Source: Methylobacterium tarhaniae (lineage in GTDB: Bacteria > Pseudomonadota > Alphaproteobacteria > Rhizobiales > Beijerinckiaceae). Taken from it: a stretch of DNA of 46,310 nucleotides. The position numbers were made by a program, and so were the translations under genes. Shown here piece after piece: positions 33,234-43,893 of this stretch. The notes under the pieces are model-generated. The model saw nothing but the letters and a program-made list of their open reading frames with translations. It was not told the origin of the DNA and did no database searches. Each line of letters starts with the position of its first letter. Position 1 is the stretch's first letter. The stretch is from contig NZ_LABZ01000101.1 of NCBI RefSeq assembly GCF_001043955.1, forward strand, positions 1 to 46,310. Direction: 5' to 3'.

Positions 33234-35039
33234 TCAGGTGTCCATCTTCAGGGCGGCGATGAACGCCTCCTGCGGGATCTCGACCTTGCCGAACTGGCGC
33301 ATGCGCTTCTTGCCCTCCTTCTGCTTGTCGAGGAGCTTGCGCTTGCGGGAGATGTCGCCGCCGTAGCACTTGGCGGTGACGTCCTTCGACAGGGCCCGGA
33401 TGGTCTCGCGGGCGATGATCTTGCCGCCGATCGCCGCCTGGACCGGGATCTGGAACAGGTGGCGCGGGATCAGGTCCTTCAGCTTCTCGCACATCGCCCG
33501 GCCGCGGCTCTCCGCGCGGGTGCGGTGGACCAGCATGGACAGCGCGTCAACCGGCTCGGCATTGACCAGGATCGACATCTTCACCAGATCACCCTCACGA
33601 TAATCCGAGATGTGATAGTCGAACGAGGCGTATCCTTTCGAGATCGACTTCAGGCGGTCGTAAAAGTCGAACACAACCTCGTTGAGCGGCAGATCGTAGA
33701 CCACCATGGCGCGCTTGCCGACGTAGTTGAGGTCGATCTGCGTGCCGCGCCGGTCCTGGCACAGCTTGAGCACGCCGCCGAGATACTCGTCCGGCGTCAT
33801 GATGGTGGCGCGGATCCACGGCTCCTCGATCGTGTCGATCTTCATCACGTCGGGCATGTCGGCCGGGTTGTGCAGCTCGCGCTTCTCCCCGTCGGACATG
33901 TTGAGGTGATAGACCACGCTCGGCGCGGTCGAGATCAGGTCGAGGTTGAATTCGCGCTCCAGCCGCTCCTGGATGATCTCGAGGTGGAGGAGCCCGAGGA
34001 AGCCGCAGCGGAAGCCGAAGCCGAGGGCGGCGGAGGTCTCCATCTCGTAGGAGAACGAGGCGTCGTTGAGCCGCAGCTTGCCCATCGCGCCGCGAAGGTT
34101 CTCGAAGTCGGCGGCATCGACCGGGAACAGGCCGCAGAACACCACCGGTTGCACCGGCTTGAAGCCCGGCATCGCCTCCTTGGTCTTGCGCTTGTCCTCG
34201 GTGATGGTGTCGCCGACGCGGGTATCGGCGACCTCCTTGATCGAGCCGGTGAAGAAGCCGACCTCGCCGGGGCCGAGCTCGGCCATGTCCTGCATCTTGG
34301 GCCGGAACACCCCGAGGCGCTCGACGCCGTAGGCCGCGTCCGCCCCCATCATGCGGATCGTCATGCCCTTCTTGAGCACGCCGTCGACGATGCGCACCAG
34401 CACCACGACGCCGAGATAGACGTCGTACCAGGAATCGACCAGCAGCGCCTTCAGCGGGGCCGAGCGGTCGCCCTTCGGCGGCGGCAGCCGGGTGACGATC
34501 GCCTCCAGCACCGCCTCGATGTTGAGGCCGGTCTTGGCCGAGATCGGCACCGCGTCCTTGGCGTCGATGCCGATCACCTCCTCGATCTGCTCCTTGACCC
34601 GGTCGGGCTCGGCCGCCGGCAGGTCAATCTTGTTGAGGACCGGGACGATCTCGTGGTTGGCGTCCAGCGCCTGGTAGACGTTGGCCAGCGTCTGCGCCTC
34701 GACGCCCTGGGAGGCATCGACGACGAGGAGCGAGCCCTCGCAGGCGGCGAGCGAGCGCGACACCTCGTAGGCGAAGTCGACGTGGCCGGGAGTGTCCATC
34801 AGGTTCAGGACGTAGTCGCGCCCGTCCTGCGCCTTGTATTCCAGGCGCACGGTCTGCGCCTTGATGGTGATGCCGCGCTCCTTCTCGATGTCCATCGAGT
34901 CGAGCATCTGCTCGCTCATGTCGCGCGCCGCGACCGCGCCGGTGATCTGGATCAGCCGGTCGGCCAGGGTCGACTTGCCGTGGTCGATATGGGCGACGAT
35001 CGAGAAGTTGCGGATGTTGTCGATGGGGGACGCGGTCAT
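33234..35039 (-). CDS. lepA: Elongation factor 4 (LepA GTPase)
   Basis: A 601-residue ribosomal GTPase from ATG 35039 ([20 protein letters not shown]). G-motifs: AHIDHGKST (16-24), DTPGHVDF and NKIDLP. The C-terminal LepA-specific region includes [40 protein letters not shown] and the tail [20 protein letters not shown]. It affects initiation and translocation on stressed ribosomes, probably at the membrane or cytosol. An extended open frame to 35174 is rejected, since it adds 45 residues without family match. It stands alone between the lipoprotein gene and the small islet. Confidence 0.98.
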   Translation of the reverse strand: MTASPIDNIRNFSIVAHIDHGKSTLADRLIQITGAVAARDMSEQMLDSMDIEKERGITIKAQTVRLEYKAQDGRDYVLNLMDTPGHVDFAYEVSRSLAACEGSLLVVDASQGVEAQTLANVYQALDANHEIVPVLNKIDLPAAEPDRVKEQIEEVIGIDAKDAVPISAKTGLNIEAVLEAIVTRLPPPKGDRSAPLKALLVDSWYDVYLGVVVLVRIVDGVLKKGMTIRMMGADAAYGVERLGVFRPKMQDMAELGPGEVGFFTGSIKEVADTRVGDTITEDKRKTKEAMPGFKPVQPVVFCGLFPVDAADFENLRGAMGKLRLNDASFSYEMETSAALGFGFRCGFLGLLHLEIIQERLEREFNLDLISTAPSVVYHLNMSDGEKRELHNPADMPDVMKIDTIEEPWIRATIMTPDEYLGGVLKLCQDRRGTQIDLNYVGKRAMVVYDLPLNEVVFDFYDRLKSISKGYASFDYHISDYREGDLVKMSILVNAEPVDALSMLVHRTRAESRGRAMCEKLKDLIPRHLFQIPVQAAIGGKIIARETIRALSKDVTAKCYGGDISRKRKLLDKQKEGKKRMRQFGKVEIPQEAFIAALKMDT

Positions 35040-35231
35040 CGTGTGGCTGTCTCCGGCGCGCAGGCGCGGCGATGCGCGTGGCGCACGGCGGTGGGGATAA
35101 GAGTCGAGGGGAGATAGCAGCGGCACCCCGCCGCGCCAAGACGGCGGCCGGACGCACGCGGCACCTTCCATCACGCGCGTTTCGGATCGCGCTCGGCCGC
35201 AACTCTCGTTCTGCCATCGCGATGCAGCGGA

Positions 35232-35259
35232 GTGACGATCGGCCCCGTTCCGGCATAGT
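35232..35259 (+). promoter_or_regulatory. Candidate promoter of the small membrane protein gene
   Basis: GTGACG (35232-35237) and CATAGT (35254-35259) are 16 bases apart and 31 bp before ATG 35291. Both boxes are only partial matches. Confidence 0.3.
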
Positions 35260-35290
35260 CTCGATCGCAGGCTGACGCAGGGAACGGATC

Positions 35291-35575
35291 ATGGAAGACG
35301 ACGACAGCAGCGCGGGGCGACGGCCGAATTTGGTCGAGGTCGACAAGATCGCCATTGCACCCGACGTTCTCGAACGCCGGCATGAGGATTTCCGCCAGCG
35401 CGTCACCATCCATCTGACCTACGCAATATTTCTCCTTTCAATGGCCGCGATCGGCCTCGTCGTGACCTTCCCGGATCGGACGGCCGTGCTGAAGGATATT
35501 CTGTCGATCATCCTGCCGGGATTGTTCGGCGTTTACGGCACCGCGATGGGGTTTTATTTCAGCCAGAGAAAGTGA
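35291..35575 (+). CDS. Small two-helix membrane protein, unknown
   Basis: A 94-residue protein from ATG 35291 after GGGAACGG. The first 40 residues are hydrophilic (VEVDKIAIAPDVLERRHEDF), followed by two predicted membrane helices: LTYAIFLLSMAAIGLVVTF and ILSIILPGLFGVYGTAMGFY. It ends with FSQRK. I recognise no family; the size and layout are reminiscent of holin-like or accessory membrane proteins, but nothing confirms that. It is less GC-rich than its neighbours lepA and the FAD enzyme and is convergent with the ribbon-helix-helix gene. Confidence 0.6.
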   Translation: MEDDDSSAGRRPNLVEVDKIAIAPDVLERRHEDFRQRVTIHLTYAIFLLSMAAIGLVVTFPDRTAVLKDILSIILPGLFGVYGTAMGFYFSQRK

Positions 35576-35590
35576 TCGGACCGATCACAA

Positions 35591-35842
35591 TTAGCGAAAG
35601 ACAATCTCTTTCACCCGACCGTCACTCTCCTGAATCAGGATCGATGCTCCCTTCTCCTTTTGCTCAAGGAGAAACTTCTCGGTTCCAAGCGCGCGCCGTA
35701 CGGCTTCCGACAGAGTAATGTTGCCGTATCGGCTCGCGATCCACTCCAGAACCTTCCGGTTGTCGGCCGACAGCCTCAGCGTGAGCTTGTCGGCATTCTT
35801 GTCTTGCTCCGGCACATTGGGCTCGATGGGAGGTGCAGCCAT
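35591..35842 (-). CDS. Ribbon-helix-helix (CopG/Arc-like) regulator, orphan
   Basis: An 83-residue protein starting MAAPPIEPNVPEQDKNADKL at ATG 35842. The strand KLTLRLSADN (19-28) followed by two helices, RKVLEWIASRYG and TLSEAVRRALGTEKFLLEQ, fits a ribbon-helix-helix DNA-binding dimer. The last part KEKGASILIQESDGRVKEIV is hydrophilic and could bind a partner. No toxin gene lies next to it on the same strand, so it is not a visible toxin-antitoxin pair. The upstream DNA holds perfect inverted repeats (35864-35917) that could be its own operator. Base composition is lower in GC than the core genes. Confidence 0.7.
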   Translation of the reverse strand: MAAPPIEPNVPEQDKNADKLTLRLSADNRKVLEWIASRYGNITLSEAVRRALGTEKFLLEQKEKGASILIQESDGRVKEIVFR

Positions 35843-35863
35843 GGGGGTCTCCGCGGTGCCAGG

Positions 35864-35923
35864 TAGACGTCAAAACGCCTACGGATTGACGTCTATTGGA
35901 TGTGTACGGCGTACACACGTCAA
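35864..35923 (-). promoter_or_regulatory. Palindromic operator region upstream of the ribbon-helix-helix gene
   Basis: TAGACGTCAA (35864-35873) and TTGACGTCTA (35886-35895) form a perfect 10-bp inverted repeat. TGTGTAC-GGC-GTACACA (35901-35917) is a second perfect one, next to a further half site ACGTCAA (35917-35923). Read on the minus strand, TTGACG (plus 35918-35923) can serve as -35, so the second palindrome would sit between -35 and -10. Confidence 0.55.
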
Positions 35924-36051
35924 GGCACGCGCGCATCTTCCACCGAACGCGGCTACGGCGCTTCACGCCGGCACCTCGGGACGCGATGCGTCTCGTCCAT
36001 GATCGCCAGCCATCGCACGCGAGGCGCAACGACGATCATCGCCGAGACGCT

Positions 36052-37137
36052 TCACGCCCCCAACCGGTCCGCCACGTCCTCCGCCAGCGACAGGCTCGAC
36101 GTCAGCCCCGGGCTCTCAATGCCGAAGAGATGCACCAGCCCCGGCAGCCCGTGCTCGGCCGGACCGTCGATGAGGAAGTCGGCGGCCCCCTCCCCCGGCC
36201 CGGACAGCTTCGGGCGGATGCCGGCGTAATCAGGCACCAGCGCGCCATCGGGAAGCGCGGGCCAGTAGCGGCGGATCGCGGCATAGAACAGGGCGCCGCG
36301 GCCGGGATCGACCTCGTAATCGGGCGCGTCGATCCACTCGACATCAGGGCCGAAGCGCATCCGCCCGGCGAGGTCGAGGGTGAGGTGGATGCCCAATCCC
36401 CCCTCCACGGGCGCGGGGTAGATCAGCCGCGAGAAGGCCGGCCGGCCGGTGCAGCCGAAATAGTTGCCCTTGGCCAGCACCAGGCGCGGCACCCGCGCCT
36501 CCGGGTAGCCCTCGGTCGCCCGGGCGAGCGTCTGCGCGCCGAAGCTCGCGGCATTCACCACCGCATCGACCGTGATCGCGTCGTCGCCGAAACGCGCGAC
36601 CCAGCCCTCGGCGGAGCGGGTCAGGCGCGCGATGGGCGTGTTGAAGGCGAGCGCCCCGCCGGCCCCCTCGATGTCGCCTTGCAGCGCCAGCATCAGGGCG
36701 TGGCTGTCGACGATGCCGGTCTCGGTCGAGAGGAGCGCGGCGTTGCAGGTCAGGTTCGGTTCGAGGCGCCTGGCCTCCTCGCCGTCGAGGAGCGACAGGC
36801 CCTCGACGCCGTTCTCGACCCCTTGCGCGTGGATCGCCGCGATCTTGGCGCCCTCCGGCTCGGTCGCCGCGACGATCAGCTTGCCGACCTTCGCGTGCGG
36901 CACGCCGTGGCTCGCGCAGAAGGCGTAGAGCCGGCGCCGCCCCTCGACGCAGTGGCGCGCTCGGCTCGAGCCGGTCGGATAATACATCCCGGCATGGATC
37001 ACCTCGGAATTGCGCGAGGACACGCCGGTCCCGATGCCGCCCTCCGCTTCTGCGACGATCACCTCGTGGCCGCGCAGGGCCAGTTCCCGGCCGATCGCGA
37101 GGCCGACCACGCCGGCACCGACGACGAGCACCATCAT
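36052..37137 (-). CDS. NAD(P)/FAD-dependent oxidoreductase, L-2-hydroxyglutarate/glycerol-3-phosphate dehydrogenase-like
   Basis: From ATG 37137 (AGGAG six bases upstream) the protein has 361 residues. MMVLVVGAGVVGLAIGRELA is the Rossmann dinucleotide-binding loop for FAD, and NSEVIHAGMYYPTGSSRARH is a hallmark of the DAO family branch that includes L2HGDH and LhgO. Later come VVNAASFGAQTLA, KGNYFGCTGRP and GIRPKLSGPGEGAADFLIDG. Members oxidise a 2-hydroxy acid and pass electrons to the membrane quinone pool. It is transcribed away from pckA, after a strong terminator. The substrate is inferred only. Confidence 0.85.
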   Translation of the reverse strand: MMVLVVGAGVVGLAIGRELALRGHEVIVAEAEGGIGTGVSSRNSEVIHAGMYYPTGSSRARHCVEGRRRLYAFCASHGVPHAKVGKLIVAATEPEGAKIAAIHAQGVENGVEGLSLLDGEEARRLEPNLTCNAALLSTETGIVDSHALMLALQGDIEGAGGALAFNTPIARLTRSAEGWVARFGDDAITVDAVVNAASFGAQTLARATEGYPEARVPRLVLAKGNYFGCTGRPAFSRLIYPAPVEGGLGIHLTLDLAGRMRFGPDVEWIDAPDYEVDPGRGALFYAAIRRYWPALPDGALVPDYAGIRPKLSGPGEGAADFLIDGPAEHGLPGLVHLFGIESPGLTSSLSLAEDVADRLGA

Positions 37138-37180
37138 CGGCCGCTCCTCCCTCTGTTTCTTCGTTCGTGCTTGTACAATG

Positions 37181-37213
37181 AAAAAGGGCCCCTCTCCGGG
37201 GAGAAGGGCCCTC
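37181..37213 (-). terminator. Rho-independent terminator of pckA
   Basis: On the minus strand AGGGCCC (plus 37206-37212) and GGGCCCT (plus 37185-37191) pair with an inner TCTCC/GGAGA-type stem and are followed by TTTTT (plus 37181-37185). It is 25 bp past the pckA stop and is the best intrinsic terminator in this part of the window. Confidence 0.8.
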
Positions 37214-37237
37214 TCATGATCGAAACCTGGAAAAAAA

Positions 37238-38848
<1,611 letters not shown>

Positions 38849-39075
38849 GCCTGTTCCTCCTGGCACCGACCTTGGGGAACACGGCCGTCTGCCGGTCCGA
38901 TCGGGCCGATTGACTTACGCTCGCGCCCGGCGCGGCGACCGTGCCTGTCCTAGCAGGTCGCGCACCTTCGCGCCGAGGCCGATCAACGGACCTCGGTGAG
39001 CTGCTTTAGTAGGTGGCGAAACTTCACGGTTCAATCGAATTCGCCGAATTCTCCCCTGACAAGCTCGACTTTGTG

Positions 39076-39855
39076 TCATGGGCCGGGGACGGCGCGGGCC
39101 TGCGCCGCCATCGCCACCAGCGTGGGGCGCAGCGCGGCGGGATCGGCCAGTCGTTCGGGAAAGGCGACCCGCGCGGTGCGCTCGCCGGCCACGAGGTCGA
39201 GCCCCTCGGGGTCGAAGCCGGTCAGGCGCCAAGGTCCGGGCTCCTCGCCGGCCAGCCGCGTGGCGTATAGCGCGACGGCGTCGGCATGGTCCTCGTTCAT
39301 GTGGGCGACGGCGCCGGGCTCCGAGTCGGCGAGCGCGTCGAGCCCGGTGAGGTCGGTCAGGAGTTCCGACGCGGTCAGCGTCGCCGCACGCGCGAAGCCG
39401 CCGTTGAGGTGCCCGGCCCGCACGATCAGGCGGAAGAACGCGAAGTCCGGGAAATCGGCGTAGAGCGCGGCCTTCGGATGACGGGCGAGGAAGCGCGCCC
39501 GCGACCGGGGCTCGGCGCTGCGCTCGGCACTGCCCGTCACCGTCAGGCGCGGATGGGCCAGCGGATCGCCCTTGCCGCCCTGGCTCAGCAGCAGCGAGCA
39601 GCGCGGATCGGCCTCCAGGTTGAGGGTGTGGGCCGAGAGGCGCGAGAGGAGGAGGAGCGGCGTCCCGTCCAGATCCGTCGCCACGGTGACCAGGGAGGCG
39701 AAGGGCGCGCCCCCCTCTCGCTCCAGAGTGGCGAGGGCGCCCGAGCGGATCTTGCGCAGGAGCGCCTTGGCGAGGCCGATCGCATCGAACGGAGCTTCGG
39801 CGGCCGGCAGCGGTGCGGCCTGCTTCTGCCCTGCCTCGGCCACTGCATCGGCCAT
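39076..39855 (-). CDS. HugZ-like pyridoxamine 5'-phosphate oxidase-fold protein (haem-associated)
   Basis: A 259-residue protein from ATG 39855 ([20 protein letters not shown]), with GAGGGG at proper spacing. The N-terminal split-barrel domain reads [20 protein letters not shown] and [40 protein letters not shown] and [20 protein letters not shown] are followed by the C-terminal DUF2470-type part with [20 protein letters not shown], a hallmark of HugZ/HutZ-like haem-binding proteins that help to use haem iron. FMN or haem binding cannot be decided here. The gene lies between pckA (same strand) and the divergent chvI. Confidence 0.85.
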   Translation of the reverse strand: MADAVAEAGQKQAAPLPAAEAPFDAIGLAKALLRKIRSGALATLEREGGAPFASLVTVATDLDGTPLLLLSRLSAHTLNLEADPRCSLLLSQGGKGDPLAHPRLTVTGSAERSAEPRSRARFLARHPKAALYADFPDFAFFRLIVRAGHLNGGFARAATLTASELLTDLTGLDALADSEPGAVAHMNEDHADAVALYATRLAGEEPGPWRLTGFDPEGLDLVAGERTARVAFPERLADPAALRPTLVAMAAQARAVPGP

Positions 39856-40164
39856 GCCGTCCCCCTCGCCACGCCCGCGTCCTGCGCTACCTTCGCGCGG
39901 GCGCCGGGGTCCGTCCAGGCCCCGCAACGCCGCGGCTCGCGATCCCGGATTCGACCTCGCCTGTGGCCGCCTCGCCACGGGTGCTCGCTTTTTCGGCGGG
40001 ATGGCCTTAAGGGAGACAGAATCGTGGCGTCGCGGCCACTGTCCAGCCTTTATTGGCGACGGGACCGCGGCCAGCGACATCTGCCCCGGAACCGGGTCCA
40101 GTCGGGTGACGTTCAGCAGGGCCGGTATGTCCTGCGGGCGAGGCCCGCGCCCCAGGGAATGCCC
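39856..40164. other. Divergent intergenic region between HugZ-like gene and chvI
   Basis: These 309 bases hold no credible gene. The 3' half (39985-40080) is less GC-rich and should carry the chvI promoter, but no strong -35/-10 pair is recognised. AGGGA at 40154-40158 is the chvI ribosome-binding site for the ATG at 40165. Confidence 0.5.
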
Positions 40165-40881
40165 ATGCCGACCATCGCCCTCGTCGATGACGACCGCAAC
40201 ATCCTGACCTCCGTGTCGATCGCCCTGGAGACCGAGGGCTACCGGATCCAGACCTATACCGACGGCGCCTCCGCCCTCGACGGCCTGAAGCATTCGCCGC
40301 CCGACCTCGCGATCTTCGACATCAAGATGCCGCGCATGGACGGGATGGAGCTCTTGCGCCGCCTGCGCCAGAAATCCGACCTGCCGGTGATCTTCCTGAC
40401 CTCGAAGGACGAGGAGATCGACGAGCTGTTCGGCCTCAAGATGGGGGCCGACGACTTCATCCGGAAGCCGTTCTCACAGCGCCTGCTGGTCGAGCGGGTG
40501 AAGGCCGTGCTGCGCCGCTTCGCCGCCAAGGAGGCGGGACCCGGCGCCTCGGCGCGCGAGGCGGAGGCCGCCGCCGCCCGCTCGCTCGAGCGCGGCCAGC
40601 TGATGATGGACCCGGAGCGCCACACCTGCACCTGGAAGGGCGAGCCGGTGACGCTGACCGTGACCGAGTTCCTGATCCTCCAGGCGCTGGCCCAGCGCCC
40701 CGGCGTCGTGAAGAGCCGCAACGCCCTGATGGATGCCGCCTACGACGACCAGGTCTATGTCGACGACCGCACCATCGACAGCCACATCAAGCGCCTTCGC
40801 AAGAAGTTCAAGGTGACCGACAACAGCTTCGACATGATCGAGACGCTGTATGGCGTCGGCTACCGCTTCAAGGAAATGTAA
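40165..40881 (+). CDS. chvI: Two-component response regulator ChvI (OmpR/PhoB family)
   Basis: A 238-residue regulator from ATG 40165, chosen over ATG 40159 because AGGGA is too close to the latter. The receiver has acidic pocket D8-D10, the phosphorylated D52 in [10 protein letters not shown] and K101 in [25 protein letters not shown] is typical of ChvI. The winged-helix DNA-binding domain follows ([20 protein letters not shown] ... [20 protein letters not shown]) and ends [10 protein letters not shown]. In rhizobia and Agrobacterium ChvI controls acid response, exopolysaccharide and gluconeogenic genes such as pckA. The sensor gene follows by 43 bp. Confidence 0.96.
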   Translation: MPTIALVDDDRNILTSVSIALETEGYRIQTYTDGASALDGLKHSPPDLAIFDIKMPRMDGMELLRRLRQKSDLPVIFLTSKDEEIDELFGLKMGADDFIRKPFSQRLLVERVKAVLRRFAAKEAGPGASAREAEAAAARSLERGQLMMDPERHTCTWKGEPVTLTVTEFLILQALAQRPGVVKSRNALMDAAYDDQVYVDDRTIDSHIKRLRKKFKVTDNSFDMIETLYGVGYRFKEM

Positions 40882-40924
40882 GACACTTGACCGTCACAGA
40901 ATCGGACTTCAGAGACTTGTCTGC

Positions 40925-42781
40925 GTGAGCGACGGATCGGCTCTCGGCGCGGTGCGCCGCCTGCTTGCCGGCAGGGGATTGGGCAGCAAGGGCCGCGTCT
41001 TCGGCGGCTCGGCCGTCAAGCCGTCGAGCGAGATCGACCCCGACGCGGAGGCCGCGCGCGAGCCGTTCGGCCCGCGGACGGTCCGGCGCTGGATCGCGCA
41101 GCGCTTCGCCTCGAGCCTGACCCGGCGCATCGTGGTCCTGAACCTCGCCGGGCTGATCGCGCTGCTCGTCGGGTTCCTCTACCTCAACCAGTTCCGCCAG
41201 GGCCTGATCGAGGCCCGGGTGCAGAGCCTGCTGACCCAGGGCGACATCATCGCGGGCGCGATCGCGGCCTCGGCCACGGTCGACACCGACGCGATCACCA
41301 TCGATCCCGACCGCCTGCTCCAGCTCCAGGCCGGAGAGGGCGGAAATTTCGGGGACGAGACGCCCTCGGGCCTCGAATTCTCCCTCAACCCGGAGCGGGT
41401 GGCCCCGCTCCTGCGCCGCCTGATCACGCCGACCGGCACCCGCGCCCGGGTCTACGACCGCGACGGCACGATGCTGATCGATTCGCGGGGCTTGTACATC
41501 CGCGGCGACCTCAGCCGCGACCCGCCCCCCGTCCACAAGGAGAAGCCGAGCCTGATCGAGCAGGCCTGGAACGCCGTGCGGACGCATGTGCCGGGCCTCG
41601 GCCGCCCCTCCTCGGCGGACGAGCCGGGCCCGGCGGACGGGCGCACCCTGCCGGAGGTGCAGCGGGCCCTGGCCGGCGCCCGCGGCACGCTGGTGCGCCG
41701 CAACGGCCCGGGCGAGACCATCGTGTCGGTGGCGGTGCCGATCCAGCGCGGCCGCACGGTGCGGGGCGCCCTGCTGCTCTCGACCCAGGAGGGCGACATC
41801 GACAAGATCATCGCGGCGGAGCGGTTCTCGCTGCTGCAGGTCTTCATCATCGCGGCGCTCGTGATGGTGGTGCTGTCGATGCTGGTCGCCGGCCAGATCG
41901 TCGGCCCGGTCGGGCGCCTGGCGGAGGCCGCCGAGCGGGTGCGCACCGGCATCAAGTCGCGCCAGGAGATCCCCGACTTCACCCGCCGCACCGACGAGAT
42001 CGGCCACCTCTCGGGCGCGCTCCGGGACATGACCCAGGCGCTCTATCGCCGCCTCGACGCGATCGAGAACTTCGCGGCGGACGTCTCGCACGAGCTGAAG
42101 AACCCCCTCACCTCCCTGCGCAGCGCCGTCGAGACCCTGCCGCTCGCCAAGACCGACGAGTCCCGCGGCCGGCTGATGCAGGTCATCCAGCACGACGTGA
42201 AGCGCCTCGACCGGCTGATCAGCGACATCGCCGACGCCTCGCGCCTCGATGCTGAGCTCGCCCGGGCCGAGGCCGGCCGCGTCGATCTCAAGAAGCTCAT
42301 CACCACGGTGGTGTCGGTGGCCAACGAGCGCCGGCGCCGCGGCGACGCCCCGATCGACCTCTCGGTCGAGACGGCGCCGGCCGGCATCGAGGACCCGTTC
42401 GCGATCCTCGGCCACGACAGCCGGCTGGGGCAGGTGGTCAACAACCTCCTCGACAATGCCCGCTCGTTCTCGCCCAAGGGCTCCAGCGTCCGGGTCGCCC
42501 TGCGGCGGCGGCGCAACGCCGTCGAGCTCACCGTCGAGGATGACGGGCCGGGCATCCCGGCCCATGCCCTGGAGCGCATCTTCGAGCGCTTCTACACCGA
42601 CCGGCCGGAGCAGGGCTTCGGGCAGAATTCGGGACTCGGCCTCTCGATCTCGCGCCAGATCGTCCAGGCCCATCGCGGCACGATCCGGGCCGAGAACCGG
42701 TTGGGCGCGCCCGGTGACGACGGCGAGCCGTCGGTCATGGGGGCCCGCTTCATCGTCCGCATCCCGGCCCAGAGCCGTTGA
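40925..42781 (+). CDS. chvG: Sensor histidine kinase ChvG
   Basis: GTG 40925 is the most likely start (618 residues); earlier codons overlap chvI. Order of parts: a cytoplasmic N-terminus, membrane helix VLNLAGLIALLVGFLYLNQF, a periplasmic sensor domain with ITPTGTRARVYDRDGTMLID and PEVQRALAGARGTLVRRNGP, a second membrane helix LQVFIIAALVMVVLSMLVAG, HAMP, HisKA with phospho-accepting H389 in ADVSHELKNPLTSLRSAVET, and the ATPase domain with NNLLDNARSFSP and GLGLSISRQIVQAH. The ExoR-type periplasmic repressor known to bind ChvG in rhizobia is not in the window. It is followed after three bases by hprK. Confidence 0.96.
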   Translation: MSDGSALGAVRRLLAGRGLGSKGRVFGGSAVKPSSEIDPDAEAAREPFGPRTVRRWIAQRFASSLTRRIVVLNLAGLIALLVGFLYLNQFRQGLIEARVQSLLTQGDIIAGAIAASATVDTDAITIDPDRLLQLQAGEGGNFGDETPSGLEFSLNPERVAPLLRRLITPTGTRARVYDRDGTMLIDSRGLYIRGDLSRDPPPVHKEKPSLIEQAWNAVRTHVPGLGRPSSADEPGPADGRTLPEVQRALAGARGTLVRRNGPGETIVSVAVPIQRGRTVRGALLLSTQEGDIDKIIAAERFSLLQVFIIAALVMVVLSMLVAGQIVGPVGRLAEAAERVRTGIKSRQEIPDFTRRTDEIGHLSGALRDMTQALYRRLDAIENFAADVSHELKNPLTSLRSAVETLPLAKTDESRGRLMQVIQHDVKRLDRLISDIADASRLDAELARAEAGRVDLKKLITTVVSVANERRRRGDAPIDLSVETAPAGIEDPFAILGHDSRLGQVVNNLLDNARSFSPKGSSVRVALRRRRNAVELTVEDDGPGIPAHALERIFERFYTDRPEQGFGQNSGLGLSISRQIVQAHRGTIRAENRLGAPGDDGEPSVMGARFIVRIPAQSR

Positions 42782-42784
42782 GAG

Positions 42785-43234
42785 ATGGGCGCCGTCCATG
42801 CCAGCTGCCTGGTTCTGGGCGAGGACGGGATCCTGATCCGCGGCGCGGCGGGGAGCGGCAAATCGACCCTGGTGCGTGACCTCATGCGGCTCGGCGCTAT
42901 CTCGGGCCTCTTCACCGCCCTGGTCGGGGACGACCGCGTGACCCTGACGCATCGTCACGGGCGCCTCGTCGCGGCCCCGCATCCGGCGCTCGCCGGGCTG
43001 CTCGAGATCCGCGGCCTCTCCCTGCAAGCCGTTGAGGCGACGGTGCCTTCCGCCGTGGTGCGCCTCGTCGTCGACCTCGCGGAGGCCGCCCCGCGGATGC
43101 CCGAGGCCGGGTCGGAGACGATCCTTCTCCGGGAGGTGGCGCTGCCCAGGATGACGGTGTCGCGCGACCCCGGGAGGGCCGAAACGGTGTTGTGGCGTTG
43201 GCGCCGCCTCCGTGTCATGATGATGACCGAATGA
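42785..43234 (+). CDS. hprK: HPr kinase/phosphorylase, short alphaproteobacterial form
   Basis: A 149-residue protein starting MGAVHASCLVLGEDGILIRG. It keeps only the catalytic half of HprK: Walker A GAAGSGKST (20-28), the VGDDRV segment with D49 and D50, and ILLREVALPRMTVSRD near the end. The N-terminal domain of the Firmicutes enzyme is absent, which is normal in this class. It phosphorylates or dephosphorylates HPr on serine (S66 here). It lies three bases after chvG and in front of the EIIA-Man and HPr genes, so the kinase and its substrate are in the same string. Confidence 0.93.
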   Translation: MGAVHASCLVLGEDGILIRGAAGSGKSTLVRDLMRLGAISGLFTALVGDDRVTLTHRHGRLVAAPHPALAGLLEIRGLSLQAVEATVPSAVVRLVVDLAEAAPRMPEAGSETILLREVALPRMTVSRDPGRAETVLWRWRRLRVMMMTE

Positions 43235-43322
43235 TGCGGATTTCGCCGCATTGCTCTTGCGCTCGCCTTTGCGCTGCACAAAATGGCGGCTCGGCTCCAA
43301 CGGGGCGTCGGAACTCGTGTCG

Positions 43323-43724
43323 ATGATTGGAATGGTGCTCGTCACCCACGGCCTGCTCGCGACGGAATTCAAGGCCGCGCTGGAGCACGTCGTGGGGCCG
43401 CAGGAGCAGCTCGAGACGATCACCATCGGCCCCGAGGACGACATGGAGGTCCGTCGCAAGGACATCATGTCGGCGGTGTGCCGGGTGAATACCGGCGACG
43501 GCGTCGTGGTGCTGACCGACATGTTCGGCGGCACGCCGTCGAACCTCGCGCTCTCGTGCATGAATGGCGGCTCGGTCGAGGTGGTCGCCGGCATCAACCT
43601 GCCGATGCTGATCAAGCTCGCCAGCGTCCGCGACGAGGAGACCCTGGGCGAGGCGGTGCTCCACGCCCAGGAGGCCGGCCGCAAGTACATCAATGTCGCC
43701 TCGCGGGTGCTGGCCGGCAAATAG
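43323..43724 (+). CDS. PTS mannose-family EIIA component (regulatory)
   Basis: A 133-residue protein from ATG 43323 (MIGMVLVTHGLLATEFKAAL) with the phospho-histidine H9 in VTHG. GDGVVVLTDMFGGTPSNLAL is the EIIA-Man core, and the end is KYINVASRVLAGK. No EIIB, EIIC or EIID components follow, so this domain is regulatory rather than transporting sugar, as known for the incomplete PTS of alphaproteobacteria. It is 88 bp after hprK and 169 bp before the HPr gene. Confidence 0.95.
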   Translation: MIGMVLVTHGLLATEFKAALEHVVGPQEQLETITIGPEDDMEVRRKDIMSAVCRVNTGDGVVVLTDMFGGTPSNLALSCMNGGSVEVVAGINLPMLIKLASVRDEETLGEAVLHAQEAGRKYINVASRVLAGK

Positions 43725-43794
43725 GTCGGCAAGGAGGCCGGGCGCGCGCCGGCGCCCCCTCCCCTTCGTCACCATCCGCTCTAGCTTTCTCCGC

Positions 43795-43818
43795 CGGCCC
43801 GTTTACCGTAACGGGCCG
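43795..43818. promoter_or_regulatory. Perfect palindrome between the EIIA-Man and HPr genes
   Basis: CGGCCCGTT (43795-43803), loop TACCGT and AACGGGCCG (43810-43818) make a perfect 9-bp inverted repeat, followed by ATTCTCTTG. It is 70 bp after the EIIA stop and 75 bp before the HPr start. It could be an attenuator, a partial terminator or an operator. Confidence 0.5.
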
Positions 43819-43893
43819 ATTCTCTTGATGCGCGCGAGAGCCGGACGACGGGCGACAGGCCCGCCCCACCGGGTCCAGCAGGTGCCACGACCG

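Noticed and set aside
35291..35842. Toxin-antitoxin pair formed by the membrane protein and the RHH gene
   Set aside because: The genes are convergent with separate control regions, unlike a cotranscribed pair.
38849..38866. Upstream GTG start of pckA
   Set aside because: The AGGAGGA ribosome-binding site lies within these codons, so the GTG at 38848 is the start.
40868..43732. A 954-codon open frame on the minus strand across chvG, hprK and the EIIA gene
   Set aside because: It is antisense to three well-identified genes, has low-complexity Arg/Asp/Gly composition and no family motif; long antisense frames are expected at this GC content.
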